From assembly GCA_016617855.1 (NCBI GenBank), contig JAECUM010017436.1:1-64000 (forward strand): a DNA stretch of 64,000 nucleotides, read 5' to 3'. Under the pieces are notes generated by a model. That model saw only the letters and a program-made list of their open reading frames with translations. It was not told the DNA's origin and ran no database searches. Positions 44,612 to 59,217 of the stretch are shown in pieces. A program made the translations under genes and the position numbers. Origin of the DNA: Megalonaias nervosa (Eukaryota > Mollusca > Bivalvia > Unionida > Unionidae). The stretch's first letter is position 1. The number at the start of each line of letters is the position of its first letter.

Positions 44612-47085
44612 TTAAAAACAAACAAAAGAAGAAAGAAAATAAATCCTAAGACAAACTGTTGAAATTGACCTAATACTACTTGCATGGACTGCACTGCCTA
44701 TATAGCCAAATACAATAACAGTTGACCAAGTATATATGGATTATTTGTATGCCCTTCTGTGATGTTGTGACTGTTAAATAGCATGTCAGAATAAGTGATT
44801 TAGAGGTCCGTTTAATTTAATGGCTTGGTTAATCTGTTTCACAATTGTAAGTTGTTTTACAGAGTTCTTACTGCTAGCAACAATGACCATACTGAATGAT
44901 AAGTCTGTATCATTTGTATACAGTTGTTAAGCACTGATGTATTTGTCAAATTTTGTAAAATTTGGTTTATACTGTTTTCAATGGAAGTAATTTAAAATAT
45001 ATTTTGTTACTGATAGTAACAATTCACTGCAAAACATAATGATGGAGGTACATCATTTCAAAGGCCTTGAAGACGTAAGCTTTCTGATGAACTTTGTTGG
45101 ATTATAAGAAGCAGAATTAAATACTTTCACTATATCTATTTGAAGAAATTTCCAAAATTTGAGGGAAGACAACAATATTTAATTGCGTAGTAAAGTCATT
45201 TTGACGCAAGACTTTGTTCTTCACATCTCATCAAATTCTGTGTAGTACTTTTTGAGGAGACGATGTGTGCAAAACAATATTTAAATGATAAGTCTTTGCA
45301 ACTGGATCCGAGAGTAATAATTTTCTGATACGTTTCAAAGAGCGTATGCATGGCCAAACAAATGGGCAATATTAATGATTCATTCAAACTTTATTAAATA
45401 TTATGGACTGTTTATTGAACGATAAAATAGAAATACAATAGAAGTATGAAAGAACAATTTTTCTGTGTTCTGTTTTCAGCTTCAGCAACATTTATTAAAA
45501 TTAAGCATCACTTGAGTAAACTGTGAGGACTTTAAATAGAGCTCTTTTTCACATATCTGATCAATTTTGGTCGAAGAAATGTTCTCTCTTTTTACTAGAT
45601 GCAGCAATGTTGGATGGCAGGACTAAATATATTCTTTAAATTTAGACGAGTTTAATGCAGTGATGGCTTCTGTCAAATATTGTTGAGGTGGTTGTGGAGA
45701 AAAATCCTTGTATGTTTTTTTTAAACATTAAGTAACTCTAGCCACAACGGATGACAGACTGGCTTAATTACACACAATTCAAAGACCTTCTTGTCGTGCC
45801 TCAAGCTAGGTCAGAAATTGAGGGAGAAATGACATCTTTGTTGAAAGGTAAAGATGGAGAACTTTAAACCTGGGAAAGTTTGTGTCAGCAATTTCTCCAA
45901 ACTCATTTATATTTTAACCGTGTTCATCATCCCTGCTATAGCATTTGTACCACAAAAACACAACTTCTAACTCCGAAACCATCCGACACAATCGCGCTTG
46001 TAAATATTTCATTGTTTGATTTGCAGTAATCTTAGCAACAACAAAAAGTGAAGCAGAACAATACTCAGAGATATAGGGACACCTTTCGTTACCACAACGA
46101 TACATGCCTGTAGGATGTGGTCTATATAAGGAGTCCTGATTAGTTTCCCTGTACAATCCTCAGGGCAATAGAGTTTGTTACTCTTACTTTGACAACTAAA
46201 GCCGGATGTAATCATACACCGTTTTACTGATTATTTAATTGGCAGGCAATAGTCAGGGTGGTGTCGTGTTGAATCCTTTGAGCACAGTTGTGGAAGGCCC
46301 CATCAGGCTTATTTCCATAGGTAAAGTACACCAAACGTAACAAACAAATTTGTTGAATTTGTTTGCAGTTTGGTATGCCGAAGACAAGTGTGTTCAAGAG
46401 GTAAAGTTATTACAGATCATTGAGTTGCATGAGAATGTTTAAGCTATGTATATTAAAGATTACTGACATCGTTGTAATCAGCAGCAATGCTTCTTTGAAG
46501 TCTGATTTTTATTACATATATAAAAAGTAAAAGATGATTATTTGTGTAGTCGGAGAAGTGTACAAGTGTGATAAATGCCTAAGGCAAAATATCGAAACTA
46601 AGCTGGGATTACAGGGAAGTTTGAGCCATATATGAAACGAACAAAGCCAATCAATTTCTGTTCAGAACTCCGTGTTGACTGAGTTTCACTCTGTGTTATA
46701 CAGCAGCATAGGTAATTTTATATTCTTTGTACATACCGCAAACACTATATTAATAATAGTCATTCTGAAGTGTACGAGCAACACCACCCATCATCTAAAC
46801 CATACAGGAATGTAGAGCTAAATCCCCAAAACAACTAATATGTTTCAACAACCATCGACTACCATATCATAAGAGCTGAAGTACTTTCCTGATGCAGAAA
46901 GGTCATTTGTTATCCGAAGAAAAATTCAGCAAGATTCTCGGGGACGTTTGAACAACTATATTATCAAACTATATTGAACGCGAGGAACACTTGAATTACC
47001 TTCAAGCTTCATCATTAGCTAGTGACAGGAGCAAAACCGACATCTAACTAAAATATTTGGAAGGCAGAAATTTCTAGTTTCTTTT
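44612..47085. other. Host intergenic sequence
   Basis: No gene supported. Small minus frames at 45.9-46.2 kb lack motifs. Confidence 0.45.
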
Positions 47086-47087
47086 TG

Positions 47088-47126
47088 TTGATGTATGTAT
47101 GTATGTATGTATGTATGTATGTATGC
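47088..47126. repeat. (ATGT)n microsatellite
   Basis: About nine tetranucleotide units. Confidence 0.95.
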
Positions 47127-48329
47127 TGATGTCTGGATGGATACATTTATAGTAAGAGGGCCGTGAATAGCACATTACACACCCAAACCAATTGTTTAAT
47201 AGTCCCCTGACCTGTACACCCCAGAATCTATATGCTTCTGTATTAATGTTTTTCAAACCATCTGCAATGTTTGGTCAATGACCTTACTCTGAAACTAAAG
47301 TTCTTCTGCAAAGTCCCTCTTTCTTTGACCCATAACAACCTTGACATTTAAAACCTAAGTCAATGGGTGCATTCGGTACAATAAGTGCAAGCCTCTCACA
47401 AAGTTTGGTGAACATTTATGATATAGAACTGAAGCTATTTTGCCGAAATAAATCATTGAAGCACAGTAAGCATGACCTATGACGTTTTGATCCTAAACAA
47501 AAATGCATATACAAACTATATGCTTATATCGAGTGAATAATCGAGGAATTTCATAAAGTGTTACACCCATGAGATGTAAAATAGCCGATTTGCAAAGGAA
47601 AGATGCATCTTTTCTTGTTATCTTATACTCAACCACACTGGCTATGTATCACAGACTGAAACAGCAGATTTCTTACAAACTCCCGTGTGGCAATGTCAGC
47701 TGTTTACCGTTTTTGCGGTAAAGCAATATTCTAATAATTCATTCTAGTGAATTATTATCAAAACTGTTTCTCTTGCAGACTCATCGATTCACGGACTAGT
47801 ATTAAAGAAAGTTCTTTCTTGCACAACATGAAGATTGTCCACAAACTGTGGTGATGATTCATGCTTAAAGCGTAAGTTGTCAAGTAGAAACAGTTTCGCT
47901 CTTTTAGATGCAGTCAGCTTATCTTTTGACCTTTAAACCTCGTAGCGATAGATTTCTTCCTTTCAGTATGTGCAAATCATCCGCAATGTTGAGTCCAAGA
48001 TTGCGATTTAATTAATTCCGAAAAGATGAGAACCATACTTCTGGAGTACTATCTGAATGAACCCTATGTCTTTTCATATCGTTCCCTATATTTGGTCAAA
48101 TACTATTTGCATCTGAGTTCGAGAATAATTTAGCATGTGAAAAGTATTATAGGAATTCACATTAATGCGATAAACTCTTTTGAAGTTTCATTTACATTTT
48201 CCTAATGCGTATGAGTTCTAATAGATTTTCATTTTCTAAACTCCTTTAAATATCGGATCAGATTTCGTTGGTTTCAGATGCTTAAGTTCGTGATCCCACA
48301 ATGGGAGTTGTCTATTGAATTTGCATTGA

Positions 48330-48844
48330 CAATAATTAGTTTTGGCGCATCTTGGATAATATGGGTTAAATTTTTGGCAACATTATTAACACTCTCATTC
48401 AATAAAGTTGTAAACTGATCATGAAGAAGTGGTCACCGAAACACTATTTCGGTATTGACAGTAAATTTAATTGTTTTGTATTGACCCCATTTACATCTAG
48501 GCCACTCATATATATGGATAGGTCTATAACTAGTTTTGTGCTATGGAAGATACACCAAACTGGAATGTGATCGGGATCATCATTTTCCAAGACAGTAAAT
48601 TCAAAATTATGTCAAACATAGTGGAAGAAGCTATCATGTAGTCAACATCACTCTTGCTACGTCTATTGTTAAGATATGGCCATGTTTCGGTTTTACCCCA
48701 TTTAAATCCGCCAGTCAGTATATGTATATTGTAAGTTTGGCACAAACTAATTAAAGTTTTTGAAATTGTTAACGAATGAATCTTATGAATTTCTTGGTTT
48801 TCAAACGTATGAATCTTTATATATTCCAATGCAGATATATACAT
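48330..48844 (-). mobile_element. LINE-type endonuclease fragment
   Basis: The minus frame contains LISLCQTYNIHILTGGFKWG, then NRRSKSDVDYMIASSTMFD. This resembles the C-terminal SxxDY(V/M) motif of the AP-like endonuclease of non-LTR retrotransposons. Further decayed sequence downstream (QFTTLLNESVNNVAKN) is in line with it. It is old and fragmentary. Confidence 0.45.
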
Positions 48845-49010
48845 TAAAGTATTATTTTCGTGTGTTATTGAATCTTTGGAAAGATCTATTCTACAATTTA
48901 GAGTACCATCAGAAAAATAATATCAATATCATCTCATTTACGTAGCACATGAATAAGTGTTTGTATAATATTGTTAACAGATTACTCTTAAGAACACACT
49001 GCTGTAATCT

Positions 49011-49100
49011 TGTTAGTAGACTGGTGAGAAGAACACGTTGATGGAATGTTGTTAGTAGACTGGTGAGAAGAACACGTTGATGTAATGTTGTTAGTAGAAA
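49011..49100. repeat. 39-bp tandem duplication
   Basis: TTGTTAGTAGACTGGTGAGA plus AGAACACGTTGATG(G/T)AATG occurs twice, with a third partial unit. Confidence 0.9.
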
Positions 49101-52100
49101 GACTTTAAAACCAGAAGGTCAAAGTCAAATAAAATTTTGAAAACTCTGCAAAATTGCTTTTAGAATATGCCTACTAAATATCATATCTGCCATAAATTAT
49201 GTTTGTTCAATCATTTTAACAGGATTTTCATTAATAATTTCTAAGTCTAAAATGGTTCGAAAAAAATGGGTAAAATTTTGAAATTGTTATAATGGTTTGG
49301 AAATCTAATTTCGGTCATCTGCATAAAAATACAAATACGCCTACTAAATTGTATTTGCTCACTTTAAATGATTTTGCTTGATCCTGCTTGCAAGTATTTT
49401 TTCACAATAGTTCAAGTCCAAATCATTTAATAATGGTGCGAGCAAGTTGAAAGTTGTTTATAACGGTTCAAACTCTAAAAAGGTTACCTAATCTGAATAT
49501 ATACATGACTGCCAAATTTCGTCAATCTACCTCAAATAGCTTATTTGCTCAGTCATACTTAGAAAGTTTTATAGAAATGTCCAAGTCCAAAAAAGCATAA
49601 AAGTGCAAGATGCATAATAGCTTGGTCATCTAATAAGTGCCGTACTTTGTGTGCAAAATGTTATGGCTGAGTTTTAAATAGTTTTGTGCTAGTGTATTAA
49701 AATGAGTACAAGGTGGACATACGGACTTACGTACGGACAGCAGGAGACCAATATCCTTCCTTCTGCTGTTTCAGTGGACGAATGAACTTGCCAACATTAA
49801 AATTAAGTTTCCTTACTTCCATAAAGGATTGCTATAAACTTAGCACAGCTATGATCATGTTCTACGCCCTGTTTATCTCATCCACAGCCTGTTTGCATCA
49901 TTCAATGATATAAAATGGGCTGAGTCCTCTAACAAATGAATTATGTCCTGTATTAAACATTTCCTGTCACCCTCTAAGAGCCTCATTTACTCTGTTTCTT
50001 ATGGTGGACACCCGAAAGTTACCAAATTAACTAATTAAAAGAATTGGTAATACGGTGTAAATATTTATACATATCCAGAAATGGATAATATTGCCAAATC
50101 AGCTCTTTGCTTGCTTTTCGTTTCCTTGTTTATTTGCATTTCATTTGACTTTCTCTATATTCCACTGATATTATCTGAATTTCATGTAAATTTTTCGGGT
50201 CATTGTTTGCTTATGGTCTTTCAAATGTTTTCTAATTTTGCATTTGTGACTTTTGTTCATTATTCCATTTAATCTTGTTTTTCTGGAATAAAATCGGAAC
50301 CTACATTTTAATAGTATTAAATGGAAGGAACGATTACTTTCAGAATTAGTCGTATTAAACGTGTGATTTCATAAAATAGAAAATGCACAAAATGCAATAG
50401 ACTTGAATTTACAATAAGTAAAACTTAATGACAACTGTAATAAATGCAAATATATAAACAAAGAGCAGATTTTATTTCTTATTTGATTCCGTTGAAGAAT
50501 TTATAGATGTAATTATCACGTGACGTGCAATTGTGCAACTTGCAAAGAGTGGAAAATATAAGTACAGATAATATGATCCCAGGAAATAAACAAAAACGGC
50601 TTGTGATAATGGAAATTTAGGGGCAGCCCGAAATACAAGTCAAAAGATTATCAGATCCATTGATGGCATGCATTTGCAATTCGTTTGCATTTATCATTCA
50701 TCGTTCTGTGTTTTGTATTTCGAGTTCTCTGTTTTCTTAAAATTGCATTTATTGTTTAGTTTTTGTTCATTCTGAATTTGATTTGCATTCATTCTGCATT
50801 TCGATCTACTTCATTTTTCATTCGTTGCTCCGTTTCATTTCGCTGGTATAAAAACTCCCTTCCGTGTCTGCATACTGTTCCTACTAATGAAGCATCGTTA
50901 GTTTCATTCATACAAAAAATATAAACCAAGTAAGACATATTTCACTTTATCTATATTTTGTTCTTATTTTATTCTATCTTTACTCTTATCTTATTTTATT
51001 CGCGTATATATTTTACTGGCCATGTACAAGAATGTGGATGAATATACCCATTGTGTCATCTCAGAAAGGGTCATTAAAAGTTCTTAACACTAATATAACA
51101 ATTATCAGTCATAACATTATTGCCCGCATACTCTTTGGTCTCCAAAGAAATGTAAGATCTTGAATACAATACACTATTGTATTTGGCTGACCATTCAGTC
51201 TTATGATTCTAATTTGTTATTTCGTGACTTTCACTGTATTGTATTAGAGTTGCAATTTAATCGTATACTTTTTCATTGTTATGTCTGACTATTGCTGCAT
51301 TGTCTTAGGCTGGCCATTCAATTTTATGATTCCTCATTTTTATCTTTGGCTTTTACTGTATTGTATCATGCCGACCACTTACTTTTGTGATTTTCCTTTG
51401 TTATATCTAGCTTTTTCTGCCATGTGTTTTGCAAGTTATTAAAACTTGTGATTCTCTTGTGTCATACATGCACATAACCTCAAGTTTCATGAAAATCTAT
51501 TCACAAATTCAGTTCAATGGCTGACTAAAGAGTGATGATGATAAAAGTCAGACGGAGAGCCATATACCGTTTGTATCAGTGCAAGGCCTGCTGGGGACAG
51601 TTTTTCATGGAAGTAAGTACAATTAGCCATAAGGGTGAGTAGGACTTGGTTGGTCTAGTGTTTTCTGATTGCTGACTCCGAGGCATGTAGAGCTTCGCAC
51701 ATTCCTAGAGAATAAATGGCCAGGCAGTCACATCACAGTTATCCCATTAAATATCTTTGACTATGGGTTTGGTGTGAAGAGTCATTGGTTCCGTCAACCA
51801 GACATCACAAACACTAGAGGGGTAGGGAGAACGAAACTCCCAGACATTTGTATTCTGTTCTGAATCACGTCTATGGACTTGCACTTGGAACATTTTGGTA
51901 TTTGTACTGTTGATCCCCCAGGTAGTTTCTGCAACATGAACTGGTGCATATTGTCCACCTCCATTTGTATAAAGTTATGGAGTCCGACCTTGAAATAATA
52001 CAAAGACAAGCTAACTCTAAGCCAATTCAGGGTCTCGGACCTTGCTTGAAGGACTTGTGGGATGCATCTCAAGTTCTTAGTCAGATGGAGTTGGAATTCT

Positions 52101-54152
52101 TCTTAGCAATAATCACTACCTGGAGAAGAAAACAACAAATAGTTTTGCCTGCAACAAATGCCTTATTTGCACAGACACCCGCAAGTAATACATTACTGCA
52201 TCTGCATCTATTGTATGGTCACCATATCAATAACCAGTATGACACAAAGTTTATATAACCAAGCACTAGTTTACCATTTCTACAGGATAAGTATTGGATA
52301 TTGTTAAGTATATGTAATTTAATTACTTGTGTGTTAGTTTTAAATTCTTTTTTATTTTTCTTTTGTTTCATTACATTTTATTGTAATGATAATTTTCACT
52401 GGATTTGAATCTTTTTTCGGAAAATTCACTTCTCTGTTTTGATCTGATTAGAACGTAAAAGGTTGCTTTATCACTATTTTTAGCTCAGCTTGGTTGAGGC
52501 GTTTGTAAACACTAAGCGAAAATGATTGGTCATTATCAAGGTCATGTTCGGCCCACGTGTTAGCTAAGTTGTAAACAGCCTTTCTTTTTTATTTATTTTC
52601 AGCGTGAGAATCTGATTCTTAACTAGGGCATTTTGGCCTACGTGTAAAATGGCATTTGTTTTACTGCGCTGTTCAAATTAGTGATCACGTAGCCCCGTCA
52701 CGTGAGCCATCATGTGATCTAAAATCGTGGGCTAAAACAGACGTTTTCTAGTAGATTTAGGCAGTCGTATTTTACACCTTTACAGCTCAAGGTGTTTTTG
52801 ATGTTGATGCCAGTTTGTTTTAAAGTTCATCTATTTTTTGGGATTTAATAATTTATGTTCTCTGGAAAACACACAAGTGCTCTTCTTTATAAAAATTCTG
52901 GAATATTATACATTGTGATTCAACGAGGAACTGTTGCCATCAGTACAACGACCTCATCTGACGTCATCGCCTTCCATATTGGAACTTCATCGAGATTCGA
53001 ACCTGGATTCAATTAGAACTGTTTAGTGATAGGACTTATATTTTTCAATTCTAGGATTAATTTTTGGATTATATTCACACAAACCGTAAGTCCTATTTCA
53101 TATTTTTACCTTGTTTTCTAGGGAAATAAATTATTTTATTAAAACTTACAAAGCTTGTTAATTTCACTCTTTTCTTTTGTTACTTTTGTACCAGCCTTCA
53201 CGGAACAATAAAAAAGATCAAGGTAAAATACCAACCTTTTAATGTTAATAATGTCCCCCATACATTTCCAAAAAGGAAGCACGTATAGGAGCAATATACA
53301 TTCACAATGGCTTTGTGATACGATCCAATCATCAGCTGAGGAAATCAAAAGAATGAACTTGCTTAACTGCAAATTCTTGTTATAAATTTAATTATCTACA
53401 TACATTTTTAAAAATCACATTGGATATTGCAATACTAACATGTATGTTACTACATCCCCTCCGGAACCACTGGGTGGGTATTCATATAACTTTGTGGTTA
53501 CGTTGCCCTATGGTAACCTTATCAAGGAGAGGTATATTAGTAAAGGATCCAAACATCTGAGTGCCTAGAAGAGTGTGCAAGGTAAAATATACAAAAATTC
53601 AATTACAATGACATTTTCAAATATTTCCTGACCAAACATCATATAGTGCAGCCATAGCAGAAGAATATGTCGTATGTGTGTTATGACGTTAGCATTGTGA
53701 CCCCTGAGCCATTAACTGTGGATGGATGTGAGCAAGTTGGGAGTAAAGTTGGTTTGAACAATACAGTGATAAACATCGGGGGTTTGCGATGTTGAGCCAG
53801 TGTGTTCATCTTTATCCACTTCTTACTATTATTTTCATTATTTTACCGACTTTATTTTTCTTACAATAAAAACTTGCAAACCTCCAAACTACCAATAGAA
53901 AGAGATCTCTTGGGACTGACAGTCTCTCATGGGAAGTCATTAAATTATTCAACACTGTTGCTACCTGCCCCTTTGTCTTTGGGATAGGTGAACTTCCAAG
54001 GTAGTGGTCTTTTAAGGTGTTGCTATATTAAAAATATCATTAACATCATTATTACTACCATGGTCAATGTTATATTTGCTACATATCTTGCATACAAGTA
54101 CTCCAAATGGCTATGGCTCCTAAGAATGAGCATTGGTTGGTATTTAAATCTG

Positions 54153-54154
<2 letters not shown>
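49101..54154. other. Host intergenic sequence
   Basis: No supported gene. A TATA-like box (GGTATAAAAACTCC at ~50845) followed by a CT-rich region could be an isolated promoter. Frames near 51.7-52.3 kb lack motifs. Confidence 0.4.

Positions 54155-54236
<82 letters not shown>
54155..54236. repeat. (TA)n microsatellite
   Basis: About 40 TA units. Confidence 0.97.
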
Positions 54237-54238
<2 letters not shown>

Positions 54239-55463
54239 ACGACTCTATAGTCATACGCTAAGCAATAAAAAGAGGAGAAACCATGAAATTTTGTAAAACT
54301 TAATAAATAATTTAATTATCAACATTATAAATGAAAATAGTGAGAGAAACATATTATTATGGCTTGAATCCCAAATAATACTGAAAAATGTCTATTAAAG
54401 ACCAAAAATGATGAATGTTTCGTATAAATTTCAGAACCGGAAATGTACTAGTCCGCAAAGAATCGCGATGTTGTCAAAATGGCGTTGTCCAGAACTCCCT
54501 TGAATAATTTACAATACATTCAAAATAAGGTTATAATCCAATGAGCACTTTTTATTTCCTGACGAGACAGTAATAAGTATTAGATCTAGTTTTACCACTT
54601 GAGAGTACAACTCACTATGTCAAAGCGTAAGCATAATAATGGTGTAAAGTGTAGCTAGTGTTTGCAGACAAGAGATTTGCTATACATTACCACGAACCGA
54701 CATGTTGATGGATTTAGGTCATCGAGGAAATATGTGTACTTTGGAGATATACCCCATTTAGGCTCCTCTGCAACGAATTTTTTTTTTTACAGCCACCTGT
54801 AACAGCAGTCACTTGAAAGAGATATCAATTAAGTGTTTGTAACGTGGCAATGACTTCCAAACCTGAGCAATACGGTGTAAATGGATTTTTTTAAATGCAA
54901 ACTTTCATGATAGATTCCCAGAGAATGTGCGTTTAAATGTATTTATTGTGTTTGAGCTTAATACTTTTCCCACAAATGTTAGTGACATGCCGCAGTTTGC
55001 TAATAATCGCAAGGACACTTTGGTCGCTAATTACCATCAGTCAAGAGAGAACAACAATGTAGTCATCACAGCCGAGGAAGTAATACGCTGGCAACTCTCC
55101 AGTACATTGTGTACAACAATTATAGAGCATTGACAGAAGCTGAGTTACTGATTACTGAAAATGCTAGTTTCAATGATAGGACAGAACCCGAATGGGATTT
55201 AATTGATCGAAACTGCACATGTACTTCCAGTGTCATATGGTTTTTAATGTAATCGCAAATGACATATCCTGAATATGTCATTGTTGTTGAAATAAGATTA
55301 ATGTCCATGTTAAAAATAACACCAGGAAGACCAACAAACAAATTAGTAGTAATTATATGTCGATTCACCGCAGACGTCTCCAACTCAAATCACGTTTTTT
55401 TTTTTTTTTGTCTTTTTTTTCTGGACACAACAGTAAGACTATTAGAAAACAAACTCCATAGAC

Positions 55464-55552
55464 ATCTACTCAAGACTAATTGATGAGCATCCATCTACTA
55501 AAGACTAATTGATGAGCATCCATCTACTCAAGACTAACTGATGAGCATCCAC
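55464..55552. repeat. 29-bp tandem repeat, three copies
   Basis: The unit is CATCTACTCAAGACTAATTG plus ATGAGCATC, with single-base variants between copies. Confidence 0.9.
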
Positions 55553-55744
55553 CTCTCATTTGAAGTATTGCAATCGAAACATCTGATATAGCCAGGCAAT
55601 GAGAATATGCAGAATTTGCTCCGACGATGAAACTTTCAAAATTACGTCTGTGGTGTTCCCTGAACATTTGAAGTACCGAGTCTACGGCAAAGACCTGATA
55701 GCGGAGGCAGCACTTTGGGTTAAACAAACGAACGGCAATGGCCT

Positions 55745-56353
55745 ACAAAAATATTGAGAAATGGAAATGTTTGATCAGATGCCATTTATTCTGACGTACC
55801 ATCCGGGTAACCCTAAATAAGTGAACTCATCCAGAAACACTAACCCATCGTGGAATTTTGTCAAAGACTAAAATTAACCATCTCGAATAAACCGATAGTA
55901 GCCAAGAAAGTTCACAGATATCCTAGTCTGAGCGAAGCAGACACCAATCACAAGCCAAGACAATTCTGAAAAATTTTGTCCCTATGTTGATAAAAGGTGC
56001 AAAACCTGTTAACATATGATAGAAATCTGCACATTTTTATGCACAGAGGTGAGTGAAAATTGAATATACATGGTCCAAACAGAACGTGCGAAACAGATGG
56101 TGTAATTTATCTCACCACGTGTAAGAACTGCAACCTTTAGTATGGCAAAGTGACACCGAAAAGCTACAAAAGAGGATCAATCTTGAAAGATCTGATAAAG
56201 AAGCTGTGCGGAAGTCCATCAGTAGAACAAGTCTTTTCCCCTGGTCACACTTTCAATGATGCAACACTGACTTTAATGGCTCATAGCACCACCTGGATTT
56301 CCGAAACAGGAAAGAAAAGGAATCGTATGGGATACACGACACTGGAGCACTGA
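55745..56353 (+). mobile_element. Penelope-like retroelement 3' remnant (linker + GIY-YIG-like)
   Basis: Across frames with stops: PFILTYHPGNPK, RKFTDILV, CPYVDKRCKTC, then CETDGVIYLTTCKNC and a terminal 67-codon frame (TPKSYKRGSILKDLIKKL). The Cys-rich linker followed by GVIYL...C..C fits the GIY-YIG region of Penelope-like elements. The reverse transcriptase is not recognisable upstream. Confidence 0.45.
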
Positions 56354-56369
56354 AACAAGGTGGCATAAG

Positions 56370-58779
56370 CCAAAGGGACTTCAAATTAAAATGACAACCA
56401 CATGCAAATAAAATCATGATCTGTCCAGAGGCACCAATATTTTGATTTACATAATTCGTTTGTTTTGTTCATTACTTACTCTTTCACCTACAATTACTAT
56501 TGTCGTTTGTAGTTCGTGCTGGTGTTATTCTTACTCTGGTCAATATTCTCATTTATAGACACAATGAAATATCCGGGATATATTTTGCGGTTTCAACATT
56601 TTATATTAAAACAGAAAGCGCAATCGATATTCCCTTTATAAGTCAACAGAACTAGTTTTAATTATATTAAAAATTGTCATGCAAACTTTTTTAATTTCAA
56701 TGTCTTTTTGTCTTTGTTGTTTGTATTGTCTGATTTATGTATGACATTGATAAAACTTAATTGAGAGTCGAAGGCGCCTAGGCTAGTTAAAAACTAGTTT
56801 TGCAGTTTTCAGTTTGTTTAATTTATCTGAATCAAGCCCTAACAAGCGATTCAATGCACACCTCATAAATGTCCGTATTTTCTTCATTAGAGTATGTGTT
56901 TTATTTATATGTTTCTGGCTATATTTTATGCCGTGTGTTGTACAATGCGTGCTAAACTATGCGTGTGTGCTGTTTTTATGGGTGTAGTTTCATTTATCTA
57001 AATAGTTTTATGGTATACTAATGCACTTGGCATGATATTATATTTTCAGTTATGTGAGGTGGTCATACCCATTAGTGTATATGTAAATACGTTCCTACCT
57101 ACATGGTAGACTGGATTATTGTCAAATGTATAGTCTCAATAAATAAATAAATAAATAAGTAAATAAATAAATAAATATTATTAAATCGCCAGGTCAATGT
57201 GATTTATTTTGTAATATCTTCTAGACCGAAAGGGTTTTGCAGTCTGTCAAGAACAAACGGTATCGTAAGTTAGGTTTCACACACTATGGAAGAAAAGAAA
57301 TGCATATATTTCTAACTCCTATTGTTTTCGTGTGTTTGTCTTTAGCGTTTAACCAGATATTTGAATAATACATAGATTTTATAGAAAGATTATCAGAAAA
57401 GGGGTAATGTTGAACAGAATTCCATATACTAATCAGTAAATGAATTATTATACATTTTGTTCTGTTTCTTCAATTACAAACAGTAAAAATTTACCCTCTC
57501 TTTGTTTTATATTTTTCGCCAAAATTTGATCCTGCAGATGAAGAGAGGCAGTTAACTAATTCTCGTCTGAGTGAGGACACATCTTTGAACTTTAATATCC
57601 GAGGTTACAATCGACATAACACCCTTCATATCAATGACTGAAGAGTGTCGAGTATAGACCGCAGACATATCAACTGCATGGACTCTGTACTGCCAGCCAT
57701 AGCGTTACGAGCTAGACTCGAATAAAAGACGACTTTGATGTACTAATGTAAAGGTGTCTCTTATTTTATTTCTAACCAATACAATCTGAGTATTAAAGTA
57801 GGGCACGTCTAAAGTATGGGGTAAATAAATCGATGAAACAAATTAAGATCATTCAAGTGAATTAACTGAATTTCAAAAAGGAAGTTTAAAACAAGATACA
57901 TGAAGTGTAACAAACACTTATATGTCTGTCAGAAGAGATGGATTGTTTAACTCGAATGTTGCAATCTCAACATAAAAAGCACGTGAAGTCTGCACGTCCA
58001 TAAAATATTGTCTTATTGTATAATACATATTCAGTAACAAAATTTAAGAAAGCTCGACCCTGAAATCGGAGCAGACTGCATTGTAATTGAGAATTTGAGT
58101 TCATTTCTCCACCAGGAAGTTTTGAATGTACTCGGAATTTGCAGGGTGTGACGTACTGAACAGACTGGTTTCCATAAACGTACAGTTCAGTGTATAACCC
58201 GTGACAAGTATTAAATTTGAAGCTGAAACGATTGGGTGCAAGTTAAAACTTTCCATGTATGGGGTAATACCGGGTTTCTACTGAAGAAAAAAAGATTTGT
58301 GTAGAATATGTATATATTTCAGTTAAAATATACATGTGTTGTCAGTTAAAATATACATGTGTTGTCAGTTAAAATATACATGTGTTGTCAGTATGGCAGA
58401 GATGCAATTCGGCCTAAGTGTAGTGAAAAAGACTGTTTGAAGGAGAGCACTGGCACAGTTCCTCAGATGTTAATGTAACACTTGAAAAACATGTAAAACA
58501 ATGTGAACTTTTTTTTTTTTTTTTTTAATTTGAACTAATGCAGACTGGGACCAGCAGTCCATCAGGATGATGTTGAGAGACTATACTATCTCAAGGTGTG
58601 CTCCATTTATAATTTTCAGCTATTTTATATTTCTTGGCTAGAATTCTGACTGCATTTGCTTTAAAGAAAAGGAATTAAAATCAACAAAAACCAGTTTGTG
58701 AATATTACTTAACATCAATCTTGTTTTGCAGTTTGAGTTTTATTGGGGGGGGGGGTTGAAGGGGGAGGGGTAGTAGATA
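56370..58779. other. Host intergenic sequence with small tandem repeats
   Basis: (AAAT)n at about 57140-57177 and three copies of a 23-bp unit (TTAAAATATACATGTGTTGT plus CAG) at 58322-58391. No gene supported. Confidence 0.6.
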
Positions 58780-59217
58780 GATTATAAAATCTATGTATTA
58801 CATTATTGTATATGTTTAAAGCATTTAAGATTGTTAACAAGCAATACATGTTACATGTTAGGGGTACGTCCTGAAACCGATGTATTGTTAGCAACTCCGA
58901 GAAAATGTTAACATGAGGCGTCGCCGCAATCGGTTCAAGTCAGAACGGAATAAACAGTGAATTTCTGTGATTTTCGGGAGTTAACACGCGGAAGCATGCT
59001 AGATCCAAATTAAAAGTGTCGTGAACATTTTCCGTTCGTTGGCATTTTACGTATCAAAGCATTCCTTTGCTTACACTTCCAAAAAGTGAGTTTTTATCCA
59101 GTCGAAATGTTTGATTGTAAACAGCCCATCGTACAAGCGGAGGTAACATGTATTGCTTGTTAACAATCTTAAATGCTTTAAACATATACAATAATGTAAT
59201 ACGTAGATTTTATAATC
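58780..59217. mobile_element. 438-bp foldback / MITE with ~75-bp inverted repeats
   Basis: GATTATAAAATCTATGTATT at the left end is mirrored by AATACGTAGATTTTATAATC at the right. The inverted arms continue almost perfectly for ~75 bp (through TTAAGATTGTTAACAAGCAA). The ~290-bp centre has no coding potential. This is the structure of a non-autonomous DNA transposon. No certain target-site duplication is seen. Confidence 0.8.
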
